Shown here piece by piece: positions 20,879 to 30,889 of a DNA stretch of 64,000 bases (position 1 is the stretch's first letter; each line of letters opens with the position of its first letter). Under the pieces are notes generated by a model. The model was given only the letters and a program-made list of their open reading frames with translations, was not told the origin of the DNA and did not search any database. This DNA comes from Oryzias latipes (Eukaryota > Chordata > Actinopteri > Beloniformes > Adrianichthyidae). Made by a program: the position numbers and the translations under genes. Location: assembly GCF_002234675.1 (NCBI RefSeq), contig NC_019859.2, positions 12,043,483 through 12,107,482 of the forward strand, in the 5' to 3' direction.

Positions 20879-23411
20879 CTACAGCTTTGATGTTCTGACA
20901 GCAGAATATGTGCTGAAGTCAGAAGCCTGAGTTGTTCTCTTCCTCTTTGGTTTCAGTGATGAATGTCGTATTTCCAGGGCAGCATAGCACACATCTTCAT
21001 CCTGGAATGAAATATTTACGTTTGTTGATGATCTTTTAGCGTTTAAAATAGCAAAACTGCAGAAATGCAAGAGGGCAACAAACAAACATCTCCTGACTGA
21101 GTGAAAAATATAGAACCAAATAAGGCTCAGAAGTCCAAAGTCTGGCCCGGGTTGAGATTTTTACCAGTCTGCACATTCCTGTCATAAAATCAATAAAATG
21201 CAGCCCCCAGTATTTTCTAAAAACCGAGTGTACCATGTCTTGGTTGTGGTTGGCTAAATTACATTTTCTGCCTAAGAGAACACTGTAGTGTGACCCTTCT
21301 GTGAGGCTTTCTAGCTCATTTCCTTTTCGTAATTTTTATATCATTTTCTAATTACGTACGGCCAGTGCTGAACTGTTTTCTTAGCCGCATGGACCCGGAG
21401 GAAGAATTATTATTATTAAAACATATGACCAATAACTACATTTAGGCTTGGAAGTTCTTTAAATACATGCCAACAATGCAACAAGCTTGGCCGGACGAAT
21501 TACGTGCGGCCAACATGAATTTTAATCAGTTTTTGTGCGAAGATTGGCAAATCTTTTCAGTATATGAAAAAATTGTGTCTGTCTGAGAGACTCTTTTCAA
21601 GGAGTTTTATGTTAAGAGGGAAAGCAATTTATAGAAACATGAAAGTCCATGAAGACTACTCTGGGGACATGTTAAAAGAACATGTAAATAGTTAAAATAA
21701 ATTCTACTTTAAAATACAATTTTTTAACAGCAGTTATACTAATTACTTAAATAATAATAAGAAAGCAACTGGCTTTTTAAATGTTGAATATTTCATTTGG
21801 AAATAGTTCCTGATTTTATACATTACTCTAAAACTCTGACAGGCTGTTGGTGCTGTTTACCTGTTGCAGAGTCGGTCTCGTCCGATCTCTTGAGTTCTGT
21901 ATCTTTTCAGAATTTTGAGAAGAGTTTGCCGCAGAAGCTTGAAGAAAACCTTTAAAAAAAACATGTGATGTATGCTTAGATGCAGCATCAGGTATGAATG
22001 TAGTAATCTAAGGAAAGTACTGAGATACCTGATTTCTGACAAATCCTGTAAACCAGAACAGAGAGGAGAGCAGAGAGAACAGAAACGATCGGACACACAG
22101 AGAAGAGCAGCTTCCAGCACACACCATCGTTCTGCTGACTGTCACTGGTACAGTTATGAGGCCTGTTGGAGGCTGCATTAAAAAAATAAATAAAGCTGTT
22201 GCATTTATTTTCCAGCTAAGACACTATTTAAAAAGTAAATGCTTCCATTTTTGAGATTTATCTTTTTTTATGTTTACTGATATAGTTTAACACAAAATCT
22301 AATCAGTGATCATAAAAATTAGGAAAAAAACAAATTGTGAAGATGAGTGCTTTAAAATAAATTCTCCAATTAAAAACAATCATTATTTACCTTAAGATCA
22401 GTATGATCTTTCCTTTTATGTTCATATAAACATCTGTCAAAGTAGTTTAAAGTTTTTACTTCATGATTTTAAAATGCTAATGTAGAATTTGACATTCAAT
22501 CAAACAATTAAAGAACACAAATATTATACAGAACTCCTATTTTTTCCCTAAGCTCTAACCCTGAGCCAATTGAGTTAATATTTTTTTTTCTATCACAAAA
22601 TAAAAACATTCAATAAACATTCAGAAATTTAAAAAATACACATATGTTTAATACGTTGAATATTGTTGAATGTTGAATATTCCAGATTTAAACTGGTGGA
22701 AAATATGTGATGACAGAAACTGCTTTGCTTTAATATTTACAGTAGAAAATCAATATTGACGATGGAAATTGAGCAATTTCTTATTATTTTTTTGCCTGCT
22801 AAAATCAATTTGCAAAAAAACACATTAAAAGTTTCATCAGAAGTCATTTGGGTAAAATACTTACTGATGGAGATTTTTCTGATGATGTTGCTGTAATTAA
22901 ACCACGTCTTTTGATCAATTTTTTCCTTGTCTTCCACCTTCTTTCTTTCAGTTCCACAGTAGTAGAAACCTTCATCAGAAAAGGTGACATTGATGATCGT
23001 CAGATCGTAGGAATCAGAGGAAACGTTCTTTGTCCAAATAAACTGAGTTTTGTCCAAATGATGAAAGAAGTACTCTCTATCTAAAACAAGAACAGGATGG
23101 CTCTCATTGAAACAGTTTCTGAACCACACAGTCATTCCTCCATCTCCCATTTTACAGTCACAATAGAGAGTGATGTTGTCTCCATGTCTGACTGTCACCT
23201 CAGACACTGATGCAGAAGTCCAGTTAAAACTGCAGGAAACTGCTCCTGAAAGACAAATGTCATTTGAGGAATCATTTTTTTTAACAACTTTAAATTGAGA
23301 TTCAGTAAAGTCATTTGAAGCAATCCAAATCAACTTTGACTGATAGTAAAAGAACAAGTTACCCCAGAGAAAAGGCATGATGAGCAGAGGATCCATGAGT
23401 GATGTGGTCAT
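20879..23411 (-). CDS. V-set inhibitory-type receptor, copy 3 (intact)
   Basis: Five exons: 23363-23411 (start, leader), 22865-23245 (V-set), 22029-22172 (stalk, transmembrane), 21861-21937 (juxtamembrane), 20879-21001 (tail, stop). All borders are GT/AG and phases join to 257 residues. The leader is residues 1-16. The V-set domain (about 17-143) has L-Y-C-D-C, W-F-R-N-C and D-E-G-F-Y-Y-C plus several N-glycosylation sequons. The transmembrane segment is about 165-185, and the tail is basic with two ITIM-like motifs, V-C-Y-A-A-L (Y223) and S-T-Y-S-A-V (Y249). Such receptors sit in the plasma membrane of immune cells and recruit SH2 phosphatases when phosphorylated. The architecture resembles teleost NITR-like and other lineage-specific families, but I cannot name the family. 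No charged residue in the membrane segment suggests an activating partner. Confidence 0.88.
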
Positions 23412-23511
23412 GAACGTTAAAAAGTACAAATGTTTCTCATTACAGATACGCTCACAGTTTTAACTGAAGATGTTGTGAGATACGCAGATTTTCCACTGAA
23501 GGGGACGCAGC

Positions 23512-23556
23512 TTTTGATTGGTCTGTTGAGTGGAACTTTTTTTTTCTGTGGTTTCT
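23512..23556 (-). promoter_or_regulatory. Receptor promoter block, copy 3
   Basis: A CCAAT box (complement of 23517-23521) and a RUNX-type AAACCACA (complement of 23547-23554) lie about 105-145 bp upstream of the ATG with the same spacing as in copies 2 and 4. Confidence 0.6.
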
Positions 23557-23599
23557 AAGCATGTTTGAATTCAAAAATAGCAGTGTAAAGGTTTGGGTC

Positions 23600-25084
23600 A
23601 AAAGTTATACACAGAAGTTTTAAAGTTCAGACTAAATGTTCGAGAGCCTCAGACGTGTTTATTATTTTGGCACAGATACATTTTTAAGTTATGTTTTAGT
23701 TTCACCATCATAAGTCTTGTCCGGTATCAAATTCAGACCAGATATTTAGTCCTCAGAGTTGGAAAATGCTGTTGTGGAAAGAGAGAATTTACCACACTCT
23801 TCTTTCCCTCTTTGTTCCTCTTAATGAACCATCCAAAAGCACAAATGTGGTGGACCCATCTACACATGTGACTTGAACCCAGCACCACTCAGACAGATAA
23901 AGCCTCTTGGATGAGTGGTGATGACAAGAACTTCAAGCTGCTGTTTCTCTTTTCTACATGCTTTTTAATGCAATGCAATTTTAACCAGAGCTAAATTGTT
24001 TGCCGTTTCATCTCAGCATATTACCATTATATTTTAACCCTCAACCTGGAGACCCCACAGGCTCAAATTTGACCCCATGTATTTTCCGTCTGTTAGTTTT
24101 GTCGTCTTGTTTTTTTTTTTGACTGCTGTCATTACTTGCTGTGACCAAAAAAAGAAAAAGAAAAAAAGAAAACAAGTGAAATTACCTTTAAAAGCCCAGA
24201 GGAAAGTAGTTCTTGGCTTCTCCAGTGTTAAAACTATGGTTGCTTTTGTCTCTGGATTTGAGTAGGTGTCGGCAGATATTTGGCATGTTTTTGTCCTTGA
24301 AGAGCGTGAAAATAGTGAAAATAGTGTTTTCAACATGTTCTTGTAGGATTCATGATGAATGACATTTATAAATTCAATTAAGCTTAAAATTGTGTTTCTG
24401 AGTATTTATTCAAATCGTGGTGAATCAGGAGAAAAATAAATACTGTACAAGCATCCTGCTGTGCTCCATTCTGATGCATCCACTTGTAGACGAGTAGATT
24501 CTTTGTTTTTCTGAGCTGACATCTGGCTCCAAACTCTACAGCTGGATAGGTCTGATATTGCTCTTCCTTTTTGTGACACCGGTAATGTTAAGCTGGGGTT
24601 GTGAGGGGCCGTACGCTAGTGGAAGAGTGAGTAGACAAAGGGATGATGGGAAACGAACGCTGGCTTACTCCCTCCTGGTTTTTCAGAAACTCTGTCTCAT
24701 CCGGTGCAGATTACCTGGATCAGGTGTGTTTTGGCAAAAATAGTGACAATGGCAGCTTAATTGGACAGTAAGGACACTGGTCTTCAAGGCCTGGAGTTTT
24801 ACACCTTTAGTCAAGACTGAATACTTTAACTCCTTTCAGTTAATACATTTAATACAAAAAAGTTTAAAAATATTGACAATTGTTTTTATTTTTGTTCTGT
24901 TTAACACCAAAAATGTAAATCATTGAAATGTGTCCTGTTGAGATGCAGGTTTGCCTCACATCATCTGAAGAACAGGACTAAACAGCACAGAAGGTCATTT
25001 TGTATCAACCTTAATCATATGACTGAACTTAAATGACAAAGATATGGATTTTAGTACACATGGAAATTGGTTACAACTAACTGA
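23600..25084. other. Gene-free stretch upstream of copy 3
   Basis: No gene recognised. It contains A- and T-rich runs near 24110-24170 and a sequence near 24040 resembling the end of the MITE at 18447. Confidence 0.4.
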
Positions 25085-25371
25085 CCTGTTAAATGGTAAA
25101 TGTTGTATACTTATACAGCGCCTTTCTTCCTAAGGACAAAGCGCTTTACAGTCACAGACCCATTCACCCAGTCACACACACATTTACTCACACATTCACA
25201 CACTGGTGGTGGCTCCACTGCCAAACACAGGCGCCCGCCTACCACCAGAGGCCAGGTGGGGTTCAGTGTCTTGCCCAAGGACACTTCGACTCATGGGCGT
25301 GCAAGGCGGGAATCGATCCTGCAATCTTACGATCATGGGTCGACCACCCTACCGCTGCACCACGGCCGCCA
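25085..25371 (-). mobile_element. tRNA-derived SINE (AFC-like type)
   Basis: On the minus strand the tRNA-like head starts at about 25371 with an A box (tggtgcagcggtagg) and B box (ggatcgattcc). A conserved body follows ('cgaagtgtccttgggcaag'), and then a tail with 'aaagcgctttgtcc' and 'acatttaccattt'. This layout is common in percomorph fish SINEs. Confidence 0.75.
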
Positions 25372-26282
25372 ATAGTAAACCAATTCAGTATTTGCTCTAA
25401 CACATTTGACAAAATATCACACAAACATCTTTGCAGATTTCATGTCTTGATGACTTTTCCATCAGACATCACCACAATTACATCCTGTTTTCATGTGTTC
25501 TACTGCAACTATTAGGTTTTTTGAGGTTTTCTGCACCTCTGTGTTCAGACATGGGCCTGCAGACACTACATCCATTTATCTGCCATTTTTAAACATGATT
25601 TCATTTGGCTCATCTGCAAGATTCAGTGTTTCACTGAATGTCATTTAGGCCAGAAATGATTAAGTCAAAAAACACAAGAGTTTCAGACAAACAGACATTT
25701 GTTTGATCACATTTTGTGTGTCAGAATAACAAAGGCCTCCTGCATGAATTCATCAGAAGCTCAGAAACCACCAGTTCTGAGTGACTGACCACAATGATGC
25801 ATGCATCTGATGGAACCTTGAAACATCAAACACACCAGGCAGACAAAGTCAGTTTTAGTAAGATTAAAAAAAAAACTCTATGACTGCATTTGGTGTCTAA
25901 CTCAACTGTCCTTTGACTGGGCGCACAATTCATTTACCAAAAACTCAATACAGATACTGTAGTTTGTATTTGTGTGGAGTTTCTTCATACACAGGAGGAC
26001 TGGGGCTATGAAGAAAACAGTTTCAGGTAGGTTATGTCATAATGTGAGGCATGCAAGCATATTTACACAAAACCACAGTTTGTCTACTGCAAGATTTCAA
26101 AACAGAAATATGAAAGCAGCTCTTTGAGTCTGACCTGCAAAACACTGTTTAAGATCAAATCTGAAGACTAACTCTTGTACATTATTTTTTTCTGAGAGAG
26201 ATTATTATTTGCATGTTGCCTATTTTTAATGTAATTCATATCTGCTTTCATAAAATAGATTTGTCACAGTATTTATTATATT
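25372..26282. other. Gene-free stretch
   Basis: No gene or repeat is recognised; moderately AT-rich single-copy-looking DNA. Confidence 0.4.
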
Positions 26283-26380
26283 TGAATAAGGTGCAGCAGG
26301 TCCGGGCTCTGCAGGAGCAGTGTTTCAACAGGATGGATATTATCGAGAACAGAATGGATGACCAAAATATTCAAAGCTCC

Positions 26381-27985
26381 AATATCCATCCAATTATTAT
26401 CAGTGATCATGCACCAGTCTCTGTAAACATTTCTAGGGAAAAATCCACACCCTCTGGTACAACTTGGAGGTTTAATATGTCTCTGTTAAAGGACCAGGAA
26501 TTTCTTGAATTCTTTAAAAAAGAGTGGGCAACCTTCTTAGACTTCAACAATACTCCAGACATCCCACCGTGCGTTCTTTGGGAAACAGCAAAGGCAGTGA
26601 TGAGAGGGAAAATCATTTCTTATTCAACGCACAAAAAACGCAAAGAGAAAGCAGATTTATTAGAATTAGAAAATAAAATCAAAACCCTGGAGACTGCTTA
26701 TGCTGCTTCAGCACAGGAACGCATTCTGGGAGATCTGAAAAATTTAAAGCTGCAGTTAAATGACATCATTAATAAACGAACACAATTTCAAATACAAAGG
26801 CTACGACTTGAAAGATTTGAAAACTCTAATAAATCTGGCAAATTTCTGGCTAATCAGCTTAAAATTCTTCTTCCACTTTTGGCTTCTCCCATCAGGGGTT
26901 GCAGCAGCGAACGAGTTGCATGGTAGATTTGGCAATGTTTTTTTTAAGCCAGATGCCCTTCCTGACGCAACCTTCTCAAACCGGGCTTGGAGCCGGCAGG
27001 GGTGGAGGGGGGAAGAGGGAGCAGCCCGGAGTCGAACCCTGGTTTCACGGACGGAAGGTGCCGCAAACCAGCACGAGCTAAACCGGCTCCCGCTAATCAG
27101 CTTAAAATTAATAGAGAAAAATCATCAATCACCTCTATTATGGACCAAACAGGAAATGTCACTCATGACCCGGTCAAAATTAATAATGCATTTGAAAACT
27201 TTTATAAAAACCTGTACACACCGCAGATCAATCCGTCAGAGCAAAGTATTGACTCATTTCTTAATAATGTAAACCTACCCAGGCTAAATGAGGATCAAAT
27301 CACAAACTTAGATTCTCCGCTCTCGCTGTCTGAACTTCATGAAGCTCTGTTACTTATGCCCAATGGTAAAGCACCAGGGCCTGACGGCTTTCCTGCTGAG
27401 TTTTATAAAGAATTCTGGGAACAACTGGCACCAACATTTTATAAAACGGTCACATCTATTAATGAGAGCCAATCAATGCCACCTAACATGAACTCAGCCA
27501 ACATAATTCTTCTTCTAAAACCAGACAAAGACCCCACGAGTCCTTCAAGCTATCGCCCTATTTCTTTAATCAATGCAGATGTAAAAATCATCTGCAAAGC
27601 ACTAGCACAGAGAATAGAAAAAATCACTCCTCACATAATTCACTTCGACCAGACTGGATTCATCAAAGGCAGACACTCGGATGATAATGTCCGTAGACTA
27701 GTTAATATAATAGACTTTGCCACCATTGAAAACCAGGAAATGACGGTACTATCGCTGGATGCTGAAAAAGCCTTTGACAGAGTAAATTGGAAGTTCCTTA
27801 TTGCTGCCCTCCATAAGTTTGGTTTTGGAGAAGCATTCATCAATTGGATCAAAATATTATATCACAACCCCAATGCATCAGTTAGAACTAATAAACAGAC
27901 TTCAAACAGGTTTTTTCTTGGAAGAGGAACCAGACAGGGCTGCCCACTCTCTCCTTCTCTTTTTGCTATATTCATTGAGCCTTTA
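26381..27985 (+). pseudogene. L1 ORF2 fragment
   Basis: The frame reads the end of the endonuclease (I-S-D-H-A-P-V), a linker, and reverse transcriptase blocks: N-G-K-A-P-G-P-D-G-F near 27365, Y-R-P-I-S-L-I-N near 27550, Q-T-G-F-I-K-G-R near 27650, L-S-L-D-A-E-K-A-F-D-R near 27755 and R-Q-G-C-P-L-S-P near 27935. It stops after E-P-L-A-A; the F-A-D-D catalytic block and everything downstream are absent. A SINE (26867-27091) interrupts it. Confidence 0.88.
26867..27091 (-). mobile_element. tRNA-derived SINE with intact tRNA-like head
   Basis: Inserted in the L1 with an 18-bp target duplication GCTAATCAGCTTAAAATT (26849-26866 and 27092-27109). On the minus strand the first ~75 nt (about 27017-27091) fold like a tRNA: GGGAGC pairs with GCTCCC at the other end, with A box tagctcgtgctgg and B box ggttcgactcc. 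The body carries the widespread fish segment 'atgcccttcctgacgcaac'. Confidence 0.85.
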
Positions 27986-29690
27986 GCTGCAGCCCCCCGG
28001 TCGCTCTGGGTGTCACCCGCTTCGGCTGCGGGGTCTGGGGTGGGGTGGGGTGGGGGGCTTGTCGGCCCTGTCCTGTGGGGGGGCCTTCTGGGGGGGAGGG
28101 GGGGCCCATTATTGGTACGGGTCGGGGGGGCTAACGGGTCGGGGTCTCCGCTGAGGCAATCGGTAGTTGCCTCGGTCGGTTGGCCTCCTCGGTCCCGTCG
28201 AGGCCTGACCAGAGCTCCTCTAGGGCCGGCGTCTGGGGGTGGGGGCCTGGGCTTGCTCCGGGGGGGGCGATGCTTTCTGGCTCCTCTCTCTCTGTGTGGG
28301 GTGGGTGGTGCCGGGCCTGGGGTGTCGGCGCCTCCGGGGGTGGGGCCCCTGGGCTGGGTGGCCCTGGCCCCTTTGCTGGGGGGGGGCTGGGGGACGGCTG
28401 TTTGACCACCAGGGGACAGTCTACCAGCTGTCCCCAACTTACCCCCTTCCTCATATAACCTCATATTAGGGTGAGGGGGTGGGGGGCCTAGCCTGCGATG
28501 CGCCTTGGGGGGGGGGGGGGGGGGGGGGGCTACTTGGCAGTGGCCCCCCTCCTATGGTTGCCGTATGGAGTGGGCCCCCCCTCTTTCGGTTTTATTTGCA
28601 CCTTAGACATGTAGGGTCCTTGGTAGGGGGGGTGCTTGGACATCACTGCAAGCAAGCAGCAGATGTCCTCCTGGCACCCTACCCGCCAATTTTAACCGCA
28701 CCTTAGACATTTAGGGCCCCTTGGTGTGGAGGGGTGAAGGGACATCACTGTGAGTAATCAGGAGATGTCCCCTTAGTGCCCTACTCGCCAATTTTAACTG
28801 CACCCCCCTTAGTACACACACCCCTCCCCCTTCAATATATACACTCAAACATAAACACACACACATGCACACAAACACCCTCTCAAACACCCATACACGC
28901 ACACACATTTTACAAGGAAGGTGGGACCTGGGTCCATCTGTCCCCTACCCCTTCCCTGGTGGGGGGTGTGGGCCCCTTGGCGATGGCGGCCGTGTCCCTT
29001 GGGTGCCGGCTCCCTGGGCCCGGCGGTGCTCTCTCCGCACGGTGGGGGGGTTCATATTACACCTGAGCCGGGGGTGTTCGTGTCCCTGGGGGGTGGGTCC
29101 TGGTCCTTGCCCCTGGGCGCTGGGCCCCGCCAAACTTCCAACATGGCCGAGCCTGGTCGGGCCATATTTATAACACCCCTTGTGGGCCACCCTTTTTTCC
29201 CCGGGGTTTTCCCCTCCTGGGCGGGGGCGGCGGGCCCCTGCCTTGCTCCTACCTGGACCAACCGTGGGCCGGGTGGGTGGCTGCCTGGGGTGCGGAGCGG
29301 GTCTCCCTTGGGGGGTCCTGACTCGTACCTGGGGTCGGGGCGGGGGGATGCCCGGAACTCCTGGGTGGTGGTGGGGTGCTCGTCTGGGGCTGTGGGCGTC
29401 CCTCTCCAGTGGGGCCCTGCGTTGGGCTCTTCCGGCGCGGCGGGGGGGCTGCTTTCCTGGCTGGGCTGGGGCGGCGCTCTCTTTCCCTCCGCGCCTCCCT
29501 GCTCTCTGGCTCTGGGGGCCTCGCGGCGGCCCTGCTGGCCCTGGCCTGGGTGGCGGTCTTGGTCGCCCGGGGGGCGGTTGTTCCCTGCCTGTTCCCGTGT
29601 GGCGTTGGGGGAATTCCGGCTGCCGCTGCTGCTGCGGCGGGGGTATGGGTGTGGGGGTGGCTGGGCGCTCCTCCTCCTTCTTTTTACATT
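27986..29690. repeat. 1.7-kb G/C-rich, low-complexity region
   Basis: G on the plus strand dominates, with runs up to about 20 G near 28510-28530. Long open frames exist on both strands but are glycine/proline/tryptophan-rich compositional artefacts. The segment is inside the L1 target duplication. It resembles the G-rich 3' UTR tracts known from L1 elements, though far longer. Confidence 0.7.
28588..28801 (+). repeat. ~100-bp tandem repeat
   Basis: Two full units and the start of a third, period 100-102 bp. Each runs from 'tttgcaccttagacat' through 'gacatcactg' and 'gatgtcc' to 'cctacycgccaa'. A CA-rich microsatellite-like tract follows to about 28910. Confidence 0.85.
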
Positions 29691-30149
29691 CCACCATCCA
29701 TTTTAGAAGAACATAAACACTCACTTGAGCACAGGTGTTAGCTCACCTTTGCACTAATAGTTTGCATGATTGAATGAATGAAAGATCTCACACTAGTTGG
29801 TTTTAAGGCATAGGTATGCGTTCGTGAACACTATCTGTTTTGTGTACATGTTGACATGTGGACATTTTTGCAGCTAGCAGGTGTGTTGACAATATTTGAG
29901 TGTGTGTGAACAGGCCCCGCCCTTTTTGTACTACATTTGAACCGTACCGTAATGATAAACAACCAGTAAACCTGTCTGCTCTATGCTGCTTCATGGTCTT
30001 ACCCCTCTTCCCCTCCTATTATCACCCTCTTACCCCCCCTCTCTCTAACGTCCCTCTCTCTTTCTCCCCTCTTTCCTTTTCCGTCCGGTCCAACACCAAA
30101 GATTTTCAAACATGATTGAAATTAATAAAGTTTGGCCTCAATTACAAAA

Positions 30150-30199
30150 GGGGTTTATTCAGACATACCTTTGGTTTGTCTGAAGATTAATAACCCCTC
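30150..30199. repeat. Imperfect hairpin in L1 3' UTR
   Basis: Arms ggggtttattcagacatacc and ggtttgtctgaagattaataacccc are nearly complementary around a short ttt loop. It sits about 100 bp before the A-rich tail of the L1 and could be a 3' RNA structure recognised by its own reverse transcriptase. Confidence 0.55.
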
Positions 30200-30306
30200 T
30201 TGTTAAAATAAAATATGTCCAACACAAGAGGCCCTCAGCTCTCATCTGTTTGCCTAGCTGTTGGACAGGACAAGTTTAAAAAAAAAATAAAAAATAAAAA
30301 AAAAGA

Positions 30307-30832
30307 ATGGATGACCAAGAGCAGATCTCCAGATCTAACGACGTGATTATCACCGGATTGAAAATCAAACCCCGGTCATACTCGCATGCAGTGACCGCTG
30401 GGAACGGTGAGGAATCCGACGAGCAGGAGACAAGCTCTGTGGAAAAACAGGTGGAGGAGTTCCTAAAGTCCAATGGAATTTCTCTGGACACCAACAATGT
30501 GGAGATCTGCAGACCGCTTCCCAGGAAAAGAGACACCGACAAACCAGCAATCCTCTAAAAGTTTGTCAATCGGAAACACAAAGCAGCTTTATTGAAGCAA
30601 GGAAGAAATCTGAGGGGAACCAATGTTTTCATGAATGACAACCTGAAACCAAAAAAGGAATGCCGACATCGCCAGAAGAGCACGTTACTTGAAAAGGCAG
30701 GGGAAAATTCAGGGAACCTGGGTAAAAGACTGTAAAATTTATGCCAAACTCTGTGGCTCCCCTGAGCAGTCCAAGGTTGTTCTTATCAGGAGCCTGCAAG
30801 ATTTGGAAAAATATTTACCAACTACAGTCTAA
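30307..30832 (+). pseudogene. LINE ORF1 (outer element)
   Basis: Begins (with the 26283-26365 piece) as a coiled-coil, then N-D-V-I-I-T-G-L, typical of the RNA-binding ORF1 proteins of LINEs. It continues F-V-N-R-K-H-K-A-A-L-L and ends near K-V-V-L-I-R-S-L-Q-D-L-E-K-Y. A stop after K-P-A-I-L near 30556 and a frameshift near 30660 break it. It would have bound the element RNA and acted as a chaperone. Confidence 0.7.
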
Positions 30833-30889
30833 ACAAGAGATACGTGAAGATGCTGGTGTTAAGACACGAGGAGACAAACTCTACTATCC

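Larger units (their letters stand above)
26366..30303 (+). mobile_element. L1 LINE, 5'-truncated, with GC-rich 3' region
   Basis: Bounded by the 15-bp target duplication at 26351-26365 and 30304-30318 and ending in an A-rich tail (about 30276-30303). It carries ORF2 from the last part of the endonuclease to the mid reverse transcriptase, then jumps abruptly at about 27986 to 1.7 kb of extremely G/C-rich DNA and a pyrimidine-rich 3' UTR. Since all of this lies inside one target duplication, the GC-rich part belongs to the insertion or was added later within it. Confidence 0.85.

Noticed and set aside
22737..23429. Single-exon 230-residue protein over copy 3
   Set aside because: The frame runs through a 117-nt intron that is flanked by consensus splice sites shared with the other copies; it is recorded only as a possible retained-intron form.
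27017..27091. Functional tRNA gene
   Set aside because: The segment is tRNA-like, but it is the head of a SINE with a target duplication and SINE body; the anticodon arm is not convincing.
27987..29724. Long open frames on both strands in the GC-rich tract (up to about 260 codons)
   Set aside because: They are glycine, proline, arginine and tryptophan-rich, overlap each other on both strands, and follow from the lack of A/T for stop codons. No domain is recognisable.
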